Positions 1 to 8,106 are shown, counted from the first letter of the stretch. The stretch: DNA of 27,614 nt from an uncultured Mogibacterium sp. (GCF_938039775.1 NZ_CALHTQ010000001.1:1-27614), one strand, 5' to 3'. Made by a program: numbers and translations. The notes: a model not told the origin generated them from the letters alone.

Positions 1-1583
1 ATCAACTTATCCGCCTGCTTTATACCGTCACACGCTGCTGATGTAATACCACCTGCATGCCCACAGCCCTCACCTGCAGGATAAATGCCGGAGATTGTTG
101 TGCTTTCGCCCGTCTCCCTGTCTCTAATAACTCTTAGAGGTGCAGAGCTTCTAGTTTCAACAGCTTTGATCACTACATCAGGGCTGTCATACCCATGAAT
201 CTTTTTGGCAAAATTCGGAACAGCCTCTCTAATCGCCTCATACGCAAAGTCTGGAAGAGATGCTATGACCTTATCTGCTTTTCCAGACAGAAACTCGTTC
301 ATTGTGCATGTTGGAGGCTTGTAGTTTCCACCGCCATTTTCAAAAGCGAGTCTTTCGTACTTCTGCTGGAATCTGATGCCAGCTAGAACATCCTCGGATT
401 CAAAGTCACTCACTCTCACATCGCAGAGAATACCACTGTTAGCAGTGCCGCTATCTCTCTTTCTGTTACTCATACCGTTAACGCAGACTTCTCCACTATG
501 TGTCGAGCAAGTTACAACCTCTCCACCAGGGCACATGCAAAATGAATACACGCCCCTTCCATTGCTAGCTTTGTACGATACTTTGTATTCCGCTGGCGGA
601 AGCCTATCCTCTGATCCGTACTGTGCTCTATCGATTAGTTCCTGCGGGTGCTCCATTCTAACGCCTATAGAAAGCGGCTTCTGCTCCATCTCAAGGTTCG
701 AATCTTTGATTAACTCGTACGTATCTCTTGCACTGTGTCCGGTAGCAAGAATCATCGCATTGGTCTCAAGAACTTCTTCACTTCCGTCTGAAGAAGTGAT
801 AGTTACAGACTTGAGTTCACCATTTGAAATTGTTATGTTGCTAAGTTTAGTTCCAAATCTCACCTCTCCGCCAAGGCTGATTATCTGCTCTCTAAGCTTT
901 ACAATTACAGCTCGCAGCACATCTGTACCTATATGTGGCCTATGCTTGTAAATGATTTCATCTCCAGCCCCTGCACCTGCAAAAGTCTCCATTACGAACT
1001 TGATATTAGGATCTTTGATACCGCTGGTTAGCTTTCCATCTGAAAATGTACCTGCTCCACCTTCTCCGAATAGAATATTAGAATCTTCATTTAGAACGCC
1101 CTCGTTTTTAAACGCCTCTACATCCTTAACACGTTCAGCCATACCTTTACCACGCTCTATGACTATCGGTCTATAGCCATTCTGTGCTAGTTCCAGAGCT
1201 GCAAAAATACCGCAAGGACCAAATCCGACAATCACCGGTCGCCCTGTCATTCTCTCCCTTCCAGGCAGAGGATTAACTTTCTCAATTGGCTTGTGTAAAT
1301 TGCATTTGTGCTTTTTCGCAATCTTGGGAGCAACCTGAACTCTTGTTGTAAAATCTACAGTATATACCATGAATATTTGCAACTTATCTCGTGCATCTAT
1401 CGACTCACGGGCAACTTCCCAGGTCATGATATCCGATGTTTTTAACGAGAGCTGCTTCGCAATTTTTGTAGGCAAATCTGTCATTTCCCCTCCTACAGGT
1501 AGCTTTACTTCGCTTATCCTGTACGAATACTTGCCTCGCTTGTCGCCGCCGCGCCAGATTCTATCTATAATTCTTGATTCCAT
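1..1583 (-). CDS. FAD-dependent dehydrogenase, COG2509-like, 3' end cut by window
   Basis: The minus-strand frame is open from the ATG at 1583-1581 to the window edge (527 codons) with no stop. An N-terminal domain of about 110 residues precedes a dinucleotide-binding motif around residues 118-131 (VIVGFGPCGIFAAL). Then come a FAD-type GEGGAGTFSDGKL segment, an ATGHSARD segment, and near the cut end GIYPAGEGCGHAGGI, typical of the last FAD-contacting strand. This matches the uncharacterised family of about 530-residue FAD-dependent dehydrogenases found in many Firmicutes, so only a few C-terminal residues are probably missing. The substrate is unknown. The gene starts 18 bp after the stop of the upstream flavoprotein gene, with only a weak ribosome site (AGGT), so it is probably co-transcribed. 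Family assignment is firm; function is not. Confidence 0.85.
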   Translation of the reverse strand, partial: MESRIIDRIWRGGDKRGKYSYRISEVKLPVGGEMTDLPTKIAKQLSLKTSDIMTWEVARESIDARDKLQIFMVYTVDFTTRVQVAPKIAKKHKCNLHKPIEKVNPLPGRERMTGRPVIVGFGPCGIFAALELAQNGYRPIVIERGKGMAERVKDVEAFKNEGVLNEDSNILFGEGGAGTFSDGKLTSGIKDPNIKFVMETFAGAGAGDEIIYKHRPHIGTDVLRAVIVKLREQIISLGGEVRFGTKLSNITISNGELKSVTITSSDGSEEVLETNAMILATGHSARDTYELIKDSNLEMEQKPLSIGVRMEHPQELIDRAQYGSEDRLPPAEYKVSYKASNGRGVYSFCMCPGGEVVTCSTHSGEVCVNGMSNRKRDSGTANSGILCDVRVSDFESEDVLAGIRFQQKYERLAFENGGGNYKPPTCTMNEFLSGKADKVIASLPDFAYEAIREAVPNFAKKIHGYDSPDVVIKAVETRSSAPLRVIRDRETGESTTISGIYPAGEGCGHAGGITSAACDGIKQADKL

Positions 1584-1601
1584 AATGTACCTATTTTATT
1601 A

Positions 1602-2897
1602 TTAAAGATATATATTATCAGAAGCTGCTGTCCCTGCGCGCTTTCCAGATAAGAACGCATGATTGAGATTGTATCCACCGCAGAAACCGTCGTAATCTAG
1701 AACCTCACCAACTATATATAAATTGCTAACTAGATTCGATTCAAATGTCGTGTCATCCACTTCTCCGATTGCTACACCACCTGAAGTACACTGTGCATCC
1801 TTCCAGCCCTTCTGTCCTGTTGGATGAAACTTAAGCGCTCTTGCACTAACCACAATCTTTTCACGATTTGATTCGGACATTAGAACCTCAGCATCCGCAT
1901 CTGCTGCAATTCCTGCCTGTCTAATCACTTCATGTGCAAGTCCTACCTTAAAAACAGTCTTGAACACATCCACAAGCTTCTCGTGTTTGCCTGATTCGTA
2001 AGACACAGCATCTGCTCTCTCAGCTGCTTCTTTTAGCACGTCTTGCAAGTCCAAATCTTGGCATAAATCCAGCTCTATCTCAAAGCTATCAAATGTATCA
2101 CCATGATCAAACCTCATCATCCTAGACAGGTTGAAGACACAGATTCCAGACAGTCCAAACTTAGTAAACTGAACCTCTCCGTCTTCTCTATGGATTTCCT
2201 CACCACTCTTGACCAGCTTAGCTTCTGCAGAAACTCTAATTCCAGAAAGCTTCGACAAATCCATATCACCGCATTCTATAGGTGTAAGCGAGGGAACTAG
2301 CCTTGTCACTGTGTGACCAAGCTCTCTAAGCCATTTGTAGCCATCCCCAGTTGAACCATATACTGGTGCAGATTTCCCACCTACAGCAACTATAACTGCA
2401 GTAGATTTTACTATATGGTTACAGCTATAGACTTCATCTAGTTTATTAACTAATGTTTCGAACACTTGCTCATCGGCATTACGAGTTATTCCCTCGACAG
2501 ATACTCCCTTATATACCTTTACACCGAGCTGTTCTATCCTCAGCTCTAGTAGGTCTGAAACATCTGCCGCAGACTCAGATACGGGGTACAGAAAGCCCCT
2601 ATCGTTAGTTTTAGTTACTATCCCAATTGAACTCAGAAATTTAATAACTTCGGTAAAGCCTTTTGCTTTTACATTAGTTATATTGCATCTTCCGTTTCCA
2701 GTCGCACGGAGCTTGCGACCCATCACTTCATTTTTTTCAAGTAAAACCACCTCAAGCTCGGCATTGCTTCGCTTGGCACTTATAGCAGCGGCCATTCCTG
2801 AGGGACCACCACCGATGATTAGAATGTCGCATCTTAGAAATTTAGGTAGTGACTCTCCGCTTGACGCTATCTGCCCTCTCTTATTTTTCTGAGCCAT
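1602..2897 (-). CDS. HI0933-family NAD(P)/FAD-dependent oxidoreductase (aminoacetone oxidase-like)
   Basis: A 431-residue flavoprotein of usual family length (about 400-430). The Rossmann motif DILIIGGGPSGMAAA is at residues 24-38. The family hallmark GRKLRATGNGRCNITN follows at about residues 60-75, and the C-terminal hallmark CGGYNLNHAFLSGKRAGTAA closes the protein. Members are annotated as aminoacetone oxidase-like or simply as flavoproteins of unknown substrate. The name is therefore by homology only. The start at 2897 has an AAAAGGTG ribosome site at proper spacing, and an extended -10 element lies at 2933-2941. The gene lies downstream of metK and upstream of the second flavoprotein gene; the two FAD genes look like one transcription unit. 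Confidence 0.88.
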   Translation of the reverse strand: MAQKNKRGQIASSGESLPKFLRCDILIIGGGPSGMAAAISAKRSNAELEVVLLEKNEVMGRKLRATGNGRCNITNVKAKGFTEVIKFLSSIGIVTKTNDRGFLYPVSESAADVSDLLELRIEQLGVKVYKGVSVEGITRNADEQVFETLVNKLDEVYSCNHIVKSTAVIVAVGGKSAPVYGSTGDGYKWLRELGHTVTRLVPSLTPIECGDMDLSKLSGIRVSAEAKLVKSGEEIHREDGEVQFTKFGLSGICVFNLSRMMRFDHGDTFDSFEIELDLCQDLDLQDVLKEAAERADAVSYESGKHEKLVDVFKTVFKVGLAHEVIRQAGIAADADAEVLMSESNREKIVVSARALKFHPTGQKGWKDAQCTSGGVAIGEVDDTTFESNLVSNLYIVGEVLDYDGFCGGYNLNHAFLSGKRAGTAASDNIYL

Positions 2898-2932
2898 AAT
2901 TGCACCTTTTCATTTATACAAAATCAATACAA

Positions 2933-2941
2933 ATTATATCA
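2933..2941 (-). promoter_or_regulatory. Extended -10 promoter for the flavoprotein pair
   Basis: On the minus strand the sequence reads TGaTATAAT, an extended -10 element (TGn plus TATAAT). The predicted start site lies about 28 nt before the ATG at 2897. No good -35 hexamer is seen at 16-18 bp, because that region is occupied by the arm of the hairpin downstream of metK. Confidence 0.45.
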
Positions 2942-2943
2942 TA

Positions 2944-2985
2944 ATAGGCTAACACAAACATGCTTTGATGATTGTATTAGCCTAT
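2944..2985 (-). terminator. Hairpin terminator candidate downstream of metK
   Basis: A long inverted repeat follows the metK stop: 2972-2985 pairs with 2944-2957 over 14 bp (core ATAGGCTAA/TTAGCCTAT), with one G-U pair on the minus-strand RNA. The loop is 14 nt. The tail is AU-rich but not a clean U-run, so termination may be partial. A longer transcript would then run into the flavoprotein genes. Confidence 0.6.
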
Positions 2986-3023
2986 AAATCTTATAATTAT
3001 TAAGTTTAGTTATTCGCTTTATC

Positions 3024-4214
3024 CTATGCGAATTTTTCTGCTGCAGCCTTTAGCTGCTCAGCCTTATCTGTGTCTTCCCATCTAACGCCAAGCTCATCTC
3101 TTCCGAAGTGACCGTAAGCGGCTAGCGATCTGTAGATTGGCTTTAAGAGGTCCAGCTGTTTGATAATAGCAGCTGGTCTCATATCGAAATTATCCCTTAC
3201 CAGCTTAGCAATATCCTCGTCTTTGAGGCTTGCAGTTCCATAAGTATTTACGTATACGGAAACAGGCTCTGCGACACCGATTGCATAAGCTAGCTCAATC
3301 TCGCATTTACGAGCAAGTCCAGCAGCGACGATATTCTTTGCAATATATCTAGCCATATATGCACCACTTCTATCAACCTTCGTTGGATCTTTGCCTGAGA
3401 ATGCACCACCACCATGGCTAGCATACCCACCGTAAGTATCAACGATAATCTTACGTCCAGTAAGACCAGAGTCACCTTTAGGACCACCGATTACGAATCT
3501 ACCAGTAGGATTTACAAATATCTTTGTCTCATCGTCTATTAACTCAGCAGGGATTATTGGCTTAATTACATGTTCAACCATATCACGTCTAATCTGCTCG
3601 AGAGTTGCATCTGGATCGTGCTGTGTAGATATTACTACAGTATCAACTCTTACAGCCTTGTCGTCATCGTACTCAACAGTTACCTGAGTCTTGCCGTCTG
3701 GTCTTAGATAGTTTAACGTACCGTCTTTCCTAACTTCAGCGAGCCTTCTTGCTAACTTATGAGCAAGCAAAATAGGCATTGGCATAAGTTCTTCTGTCTC
3801 GTCACAAGCAAACCCAAACATCATACCCTGGTCTCCTGCACCAGTCATTGCATCGTCGCCAGCTTCTGTGCCTTCCTTAACTTCGTATGATTCATTTACG
3901 CCCATAGCTATATCAGGAGACTGCTCCTCGATGCTTACGAGTACTGCACAAGTATTGCCGTCAAAGCAAACTTCACTGCAGTCGTATCCGATTCCTTTAA
4001 CAACATCTCTAACGATGCCTTCAATATCTACAGTGCACGTAGTAGAAATTTCACCAAATACGAGTACAAAGCCTGTCTTAGTTGCTGTTTCACAAGCTAC
4101 GTGAGCGTGTGGGTCTTCAGCAAGTATTGCGTCAAGAATCGCATCAGATACCTGGTCGCAGACTTTGTCAGGATGACCTTCTGTAACAGACTCTGATGTA
4201 AATAACTTCTTCAT
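3024..4214 (-). CDS. metK: S-adenosylmethionine synthetase (methionine adenosyltransferase)
   Basis: This makes S-adenosylmethionine from methionine and ATP in the cytosol. The reading frame opens further upstream, but the ATG at 4214 is the right start: the protein then begins [17 protein letters not shown] as in other MetK proteins, and AGAGGAGG sits 5 nt before it. That gives 396 residues, the usual length. Visible signatures are GHPDK near the N-terminus (ATP and methionine site), [10 protein letters not shown] in the central domain, and [16 protein letters not shown], the phosphate-binding loop with the catalytic Lys and Asp. It is transcribed alone behind a SAM-I riboswitch, so the gene is shut off by its own product. 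It is followed by a strong hairpin. Confidence 0.98.
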   Translation of the reverse strand: MKKLFTSESVTEGHPDKVCDQVSDAILDAILAEDPHAHVACETATKTGFVLVFGEISTTCTVDIEGIVRDVVKGIGYDCSEVCFDGNTCAVLVSIEEQSPDIAMGVNESYEVKEGTEAGDDAMTGAGDQGMMFGFACDETEELMPMPILLAHKLARRLAEVRKDGTLNYLRPDGKTQVTVEYDDDKAVRVDTVVISTQHDPDATLEQIRRDMVEHVIKPIIPAELIDDETKIFVNPTGRFVIGGPKGDSGLTGRKIIVDTYGGYASHGGGAFSGKDPTKVDRSGAYMARYIAKNIVAAGLARKCEIELAYAIGVAEPVSVYVNTYGTASLKDEDIAKLVRDNFDMRPAAIIKQLDLLKPIYRSLAAYGHFGRDELGVRWEDTDKAEQLKAAAEKFA

Positions 4215-4254
4215 TAAAACCTCCTCTGGACAGCTGTTCCTCTGTCCTCTCTGC

Positions 4255-4294
4255 AAAATAAAAACTCTTCAGCATGAGCCACATGCACGAAGAG
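4255..4294 (-). terminator. Riboswitch-controlled intrinsic terminator in the metK leader
   Basis: On the minus strand CTCTTC-gt-GCATG pairs with CATGC-t-GAAGAG (outer arms 4289-4294 and 4265-4270), followed by the U-run TTTTTATTTT at 4255-4264. It lies 41 nt before the metK start codon. Its 5' arm is also the 3' half of the antiterminator, TGTCTCTTC (4289-4297), so it forms only when the antiterminator is broken. Confidence 0.9.
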
Positions 4295-4325
4295 ACAATT
4301 TCCAACTCTATATGTGAATATGTCT

Positions 4326-4425
4326 CCTCATCTTTCAGGCTTTACCTGTGGGAATTGGCACAACCGCAATATACGATGCTGCCGCGAGTTCACCGGGCCC
4401 ATTCCCTCACTCGCTCTTAATAAGG
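4326..4425 (-). ncRNA. SAM-I (S-box) riboswitch aptamer controlling metK
   Basis: Read on the minus strand, the aptamer shows the S-box landmarks in order. These are P1 5' arm CCTTAT (4420-4425), AAGAG, P2 arms GCGAG/CTCGC, the AGGGAATGGGCCC segment with the GGTGAA turn, a P3 stem, TGCCAATTCCCACAGG (consensus GGUGCnAAUUCCnGCAG), P4 CAGG-CCTG, then GAAAGATGAG and the P1 3' arm ATGAGG (4326-4331). The P1 arms pair over 6 bp. The sequence GAGGAGACA (4321-4329) overlaps the P1 3' arm and is perfectly complementary, allowing one G-U pair over 9 bp, to TGTCTCTTC (4289-4297). This forms an antiterminator. Inferred logic: SAM bound, P1 stable, terminator forms, metK off. Confidence 0.95.
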
Positions 4426-4436
4426 ATTTCAAAAGT

Positions 4437-4464
4437 ATTATATATGTATTTTGGTGAGTGTCAA
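4437..4464 (-). promoter_or_regulatory. Consensus sigma-A promoter of the metK leader
   Basis: On the minus strand TTGACA (4459-4464) and TATAAT (4437-4442) are both perfect consensus hexamers, separated by 16 bp. The predicted transcription start near 4430 falls a few nucleotides before the aptamer P1 stem. Confidence 0.88.
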
Positions 4465-4535
4465 GTTGCATATGTTACACATCATGGTTTTTTGAGAAAA
4501 ATGCTATCGGGAGCGAGATTCCCACTCACTTTTGG

Positions 4536-4541
4536 TATAAT
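4536..4541 (+). promoter_or_regulatory. -10 element for the 425-residue unknown protein gene
   Basis: TATAAT at 4536-4541 is preceded by TTTGG and lies 32 bp before the ATG at 4574. No convincing -35 hexamer is present at 16-18 bp. The ribosome site AAGGAGA (4561-4567) follows. This promoter diverges from the metK promoter, with the two -10 elements about 95 bp apart. Confidence 0.5.
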
Positions 4542-4573
4542 TAAAATGTTATGGATTAATAAGGAGATTAAAC

Positions 4574-5851
4574 ATGCCAAAACTTAAGGTTGTAGAAGGT
4601 AAACTTTCAAATAAATATAATCATTTTAATGACTACCGCTTCGACTCCTGTATCGCTACTGACACACGTCTTATGGGAGTCGTAGCCATGAAGGTGTCGT
4701 GGACTGCAAAGGATGGAAGTAGGGATAAGCTGTTCCAGCTTATTCACTTAGATTTCTCTGAGTACGGTGTTGACGATTATCGTGAGATATTTTCGAATGC
4801 TGAAAACCCTGAAGGGGGCCGCGAAGTTAGGTCGGAATGGAAACGAATTTCGGGTAGCCTCGGTGGTAACGAAGTTAAGATCCCGTTCTTTACAATGGTT
4901 CAGCTCATAGATGAGGTTGTTGCAACGAACGAGAAGTACTACGAAGGTCACGAACTGTTTATTCAGGATTTCCGTAAGGAAACACTCATTAGACTTGATC
5001 TTATGAAGGAAGCATCGAAAAAGCTTTTGCATAAAACCTCTGAATTTGAAGATAAAAGCAAAGAAGGACAGCAATTAGTCTGCAAATCACCTCTCACCTC
5101 TTTTGAACTTATCAACTACTTCCTGATGAGGATGCTCGATAAAGATTATCACGGTGCTTCATTTCTAGGCGATGTAAGTATGAGTGAGATGAATAGAAGT
5201 AGGTTTAAAGAGATTGAGTTAGCCGAACTTGTCAGAAATAAGATATCAAAAGCGACCACTGCCGCAACTCCTACCGGAGAAGCGACAGTGTACAAGTGTA
5301 GGTTCACAGCGCTTTCCGATACATATATCTATGGAGAAGCGCTGATCACACTGTCACCGCGCAGCCTCACGCGAACACGCCGCATCCTAGAGTTCGAAGT
5401 GACAACCCTGATGCATATATCGAATTATGAGGCAGCGCTCCAGCTCCAGCAGGCCGAGTATATAACATTGTACGAATTGACAGTGCCTGCAGAAGCGTTC
5501 GATTTGGATGATTCCGTCTTCGGGGCAGACGCCACCATGTCGCCAGCCCAGAACGGAATCGTATACGTTATCTACAATAAAGATAACTACCATGTAGATT
5601 CATCTAATTATTTTATGAATCATGACCTATATGGAGCATACCTTCTAACCCCTAATGGCGAACTCGTAGTAATGAGTCATGATATTATAAAGATAACCAA
5701 TATGGAAGCAGATATTGGGAGAAGCATTAATGCAAATAAGCTTAAACTAAAGGGCAGATATAAGTTAGAAACTCAGGTATTTAAGAGCTTTTCTGAGACT
5801 CCTGGAGCGATGTTCAGTGAGATGATTTATAGTCCTGAGGATAATCACTAA
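4574..5851 (+). CDS. Conserved-looking protein of unknown function, 425 residues
   Basis: I do not recognise this protein. It has a strong ribosome site (AAGGAGA, 6 nt before the ATG), good codon usage and no shadow character, so it is a real gene. There is no signal peptide and no membrane segment, so it should be cytosolic. It looks like an alpha/beta protein of at least two parts. The N-terminal half (residues 1-220) is charged and has a helical stretch around 120-165 rich in Glu and Lys. The C-terminal part (about 235-425) has many alternating hydrophobic strands, including a TLYELTVPAEAFDLDD stretch. No cofactor or catalytic motif stands out. It stands alone between the divergent metK leader and the DnaA-box cluster. 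Confidence 0.8.
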   Translation: MPKLKVVEGKLSNKYNHFNDYRFDSCIATDTRLMGVVAMKVSWTAKDGSRDKLFQLIHLDFSEYGVDDYREIFSNAENPEGGREVRSEWKRISGSLGGNEVKIPFFTMVQLIDEVVATNEKYYEGHELFIQDFRKETLIRLDLMKEASKKLLHKTSEFEDKSKEGQQLVCKSPLTSFELINYFLMRMLDKDYHGASFLGDVSMSEMNRSRFKEIELAELVRNKISKATTAATPTGEATVYKCRFTALSDTYIYGEALITLSPRSLTRTRRILEFEVTTLMHISNYEAALQLQQAEYITLYELTVPAEAFDLDDSVFGADATMSPAQNGIVYVIYNKDNYHVDSSNYFMNHDLYGAYLLTPNGELVVMSHDIIKITNMEADIGRSINANKLKLKGRYKLETQVFKSFSETPGAMFSEMIYSPEDNH

Positions 5852-5900
5852 TTTTATTTGTCAACGGTTGTTCTTTTTTGACTTGCTGATTTGATACAAG

Positions 5901-6075
5901 TTATCCACATCGCTCGATTCCTAATAAAATGCACACATCACGAATTATCCACATAAAAGTCAAAAATCGTATACAATCTTTTCAACATATCTAAGTGGAT
6001 AAGTTGATGAGCGTAAATTCGTAAATTTCAAGACTTAGCGATTGTAAATTGAGATGTCAAGAGAAGTTATCAACA
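5901..6075 (+). promoter_or_regulatory. DnaA-box cluster in a 290-bp intergenic region
   Basis: The gap 5852-6141 contains two perfect DnaA boxes, TTATCCACA, at 5901-5909 and 5945-5953 (plus). A one-mismatch box TTATCCACT lies at 5994-6002 (minus) and a one-mismatch box TTATCAACA at 6067-6075 (plus). A poorer TTTTCAACA lies at 5979-5987. An A+T-rich tract (6076-6118) follows and runs up to the ribosome site of the next gene. No dnaA, dnaN, rpmH, gidA or parAB gene is in the window, and the minus-strand gene bias continues on both sides, so this is more likely a DnaA-binding or regulatory cluster than oriC itself. Confidence 0.6.
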
Positions 6076-6141
6076 GTTTCAAAAAATATTTTTACAAAAT
6101 TTTGTTCGATTTGTGAAAGAACAGCTTAATAGGGAGGAAAT

Positions 6142-7377
6142 ATGAAAACAGAAAAAGTTTTCCACAGAGACCAACATTTAAAAACACTCGAGGCGACAAT
6201 AACTGATATAATTATCTCTAAAGACAGAGCAGAAATCATAACCGACAAAACTATTTTCTTTGCCGAAGGCGGTGGACAACCTGGCGACAGAGGAACTATC
6301 TTTTTATCGGCTGACAATACCAAAGCAGTAGCGATTTACGACACCCATGATTCAAGTGATGCGGTTGCACATTACACCAAGGACGAGGTTCCTTTTGCCA
6401 TCGGGGATGTGGTCATATTGGAGCTTGATTGGACGTTCCGATTCACGAATATGCAGAGACATTACGGTGAACATATACTTAGCGGTGCAATATATAAACT
6501 TTATAAGGGAGCTAATAAAGGCTTCCATATGGGACAGAATTATATAACTATAGACATCGATCTGGGTGGCGAACTTATGACACCAGAGATGCTTGAAGAA
6601 GCTGAGACATTATCCAACGAAGCTGTATGGAAAAACCTACCTATTCAGGCCCATCATTTCGATTCAGTTGAGGCTGCCAATGACATGCCTCTCAGAAAGG
6701 CTGTTAATGAAAAAGTAGATGGCAACGTCGTAATAGTTACGGTTGGAGATCCAAAGGAACCTTTTGACTGCTGTGCATGCTGCGGCACCTACCCTGCTAT
6801 GAGTGGTGAAGTTGGAATCATTAAGATATTCAAAGCCGAGCCTAACAAGGGTATGACGCGAATCTATTTCGACTGCGGCAAAAATGCACTACTTCACTAT
6901 CGTGAGGCACACAAGATTCTAACTGAGGTATCTGAAAAATTTTCATCAAAGCCCGAGAATCTCATGAATGCGCTGATTAAAAAAGATAAGGAAGAGGCTG
7001 AATTAAAGGCGGAGCGCGCAAATCTAGCGGAATACGTTCGTACAACTGAAGCACAGTCTATTGCGAATAACTATGAACCAGACTTTAAATTTGTGTATAG
7101 AGAATATGACAGCATCTCACCTAGCGATCTGCAGAAGCTCGGATTTAAGGCTCTGGAGCTAATTGAAGGAAACAAACCACTTCTTGCTCTTGCAAATGCT
7201 CGTTCACACACGCTCATGCTCGTTTCCGACGGCTCATGCAATTGCGGCACACTCGTAAAGGATTACGCTAAGGCGTTTGGCGGCAAAGGCGGTGGACGCG
7301 ACGATAATGCGAGAGCACAATTTGATAACAAGGATAATTTAAAAGCTTTTATAGAGGCAATAAAACAGAATTTATAG
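6142..7377 (+). CDS. Alanyl-tRNA editing protein, AlaX-L type (trans-editing hydrolase)
   Basis: Proteins of this family hydrolyse mischarged Ser- or Gly-tRNA(Ala). The 411 residues carry an N-terminal editing-type beta-barrel (AEGGGQPGDRG at 41-51), the zinc motif HYGEH (His107, His111), and the second zinc motif region CCACCGTY at 210-217. A coiled helical linker covers about 265-305. A C-Ala/DHHA1-like domain with GGKGGGRDDNARA ends the protein, so this is the long (AlaX-L) form. The second motif is normally Cys-x3-His; here Tyr217 (codon TAC) stands where His is expected, with extra cysteines next to it. The start is supported by AGGGAGGAAAT directly upstream. The DnaA-box cluster forms its upstream region. 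Confidence 0.9.
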   Translation: MKTEKVFHRDQHLKTLEATITDIIISKDRAEIITDKTIFFAEGGGQPGDRGTIFLSADNTKAVAIYDTHDSSDAVAHYTKDEVPFAIGDVVILELDWTFRFTNMQRHYGEHILSGAIYKLYKGANKGFHMGQNYITIDIDLGGELMTPEMLEEAETLSNEAVWKNLPIQAHHFDSVEAANDMPLRKAVNEKVDGNVVIVTVGDPKEPFDCCACCGTYPAMSGEVGIIKIFKAEPNKGMTRIYFDCGKNALLHYREAHKILTEVSEKFSSKPENLMNALIKKDKEEAELKAERANLAEYVRTTEAQSIANNYEPDFKFVYREYDSISPSDLQKLGFKALELIEGNKPLLALANARSHTLMLVSDGSCNCGTLVKDYAKAFGGKGGGRDDNARAQFDNKDNLKAFIEAIKQNL

Positions 7378-7400
7378 ATTGATTAATTATCGATAGATTA

Positions 7401-7409
7401 TGTTATAAT
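7401..7409 (+). promoter_or_regulatory. Extended -10 promoter for the cytidylate kinase-like gene
   Basis: TGtTATAAT is a perfect extended -10 element 20 bp before the ATG at 7430, with AAGGAGG (7416-7422) between. A weak -35-like TTGATT lies at 7379-7384 with a long 19-bp spacer. The gene can therefore be transcribed independently of the AlaX gene. Confidence 0.55.
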
Positions 7410-7429
7410 CAGCTTAAGGAGGCGATGTT

Positions 7430-8062
7430 ATGTCAAATAAAGTCATAGTAACAATCGGAAGAGAATTTGGTAGTGGTGGCCATGAAGTTGGTAAGAGACT
7501 TGCAACCGAGTTAGGAATCAAGTTCTACGATAACGAATTTATTAGCATGGCAGTTCAGAAGACCGGATTCCATGAGGAATATGTTAAGAACAATGAGGAG
7601 AAGGCTCCTGATTTTGCAGCTAGCGCGCTATTTTCAGGAATTGAGCTTTATCAGCCATCTCCATATGACAAAATTCAAGCAGAGGAATACAAGATTATTA
7701 GGGAAATCGCTGCCGAAGATAGCTGTGTAATCGTTGGCCGTGGTGCAGACTATATATTAAGAGACCAATCACATGTAAGTATTTTTCTATTTGCTCCACT
7801 AGAGGATAGAGTAAAGCGTAAGCTAGCGCTTCTATCCGCACAGGAAGCTAAGAATATGACTCCTGCTCAGATGGAGAAAGTCGTTAAGCAGATGGACAAG
7901 CAACGTCGCAGATACTATGAATACTACACTGACACCAAGTGGGGAGATAGGGATTCATATGATTTGCTTATCAACACTAGTCGCGCAGGTATCGATGGTG
8001 CAGTTAAGATTATCGAGACGTATATTGAATCGAGCCGTGGCGAAAGCATGATGCCAGACTAG
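7430..8062 (+). CDS. Cytidylate kinase-like family protein
   Basis: A 210-residue P-loop protein of the cytidylate kinase-like family common in gut and oral Clostridia. The N-terminal motif GREFGSGGHEVGKRLA (residues 8-23) is the modified Walker A loop of this family. FYDNEFI follows, then VIVGRGADYIL around 102-112 and a lid-like helical region with DKQRRRYYEYYTD. The physiological nucleotide is not established for this family, so it should not be equated with cmk. A strong ribosome site (AAGGAGG, 7 nt spacing) fixes the start. It lies 52 bp after the AlaX gene and is closed by a bidirectional terminator. Confidence 0.88.
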   Translation: MSNKVIVTIGREFGSGGHEVGKRLATELGIKFYDNEFISMAVQKTGFHEEYVKNNEEKAPDFAASALFSGIELYQPSPYDKIQAEEYKIIREIAAEDSCVIVGRGADYILRDQSHVSIFLFAPLEDRVKRKLALLSAQEAKNMTPAQMEKVVKQMDKQRRRYYEYYTDTKWGDRDSYDLLINTSRAGIDGAVKIIETYIESSRGESMMPD

Positions 8063-8106
8063 ATGTCTGCATCTGATACCAGCTTTTGTACGATTAACTC
8101 GGTATT

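Noticed and set aside
1..1605. Plus-strand frames at 376-951, 952-1176 and 1369-1605
   Set aside because: They are the antisense of a continuous minus-strand flavoprotein frame with clear motifs.
4509..4523. GGGA-N7-TCCC inverted repeat near the -35 region of the plus-strand promoter
   Set aside because: Four-base arms are expected by chance at this length; not reported as an operator.
4348..4587. Plus-strand open frame of 79 codons
   Set aside because: It lies over the SAM riboswitch and the two divergent promoters, has no ribosome site and overlaps the start of the real gene at 4574.
5856..5886. Terminator after the 425-residue protein gene (GTCAA/TTGAC with TTCTTTTTTG)
   Set aside because: The stem is only 5 bp, the loop is 13 nt and the T-run lies inside the loop rather than after the stem.
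5852..6141. Chromosomal replication origin (oriC)
   Set aside because: No dnaA, dnaN, rpmH, gidA or parAB gene is present, and minus-strand gene bias continues on both sides instead of switching. Kept only as a DnaA-box cluster.
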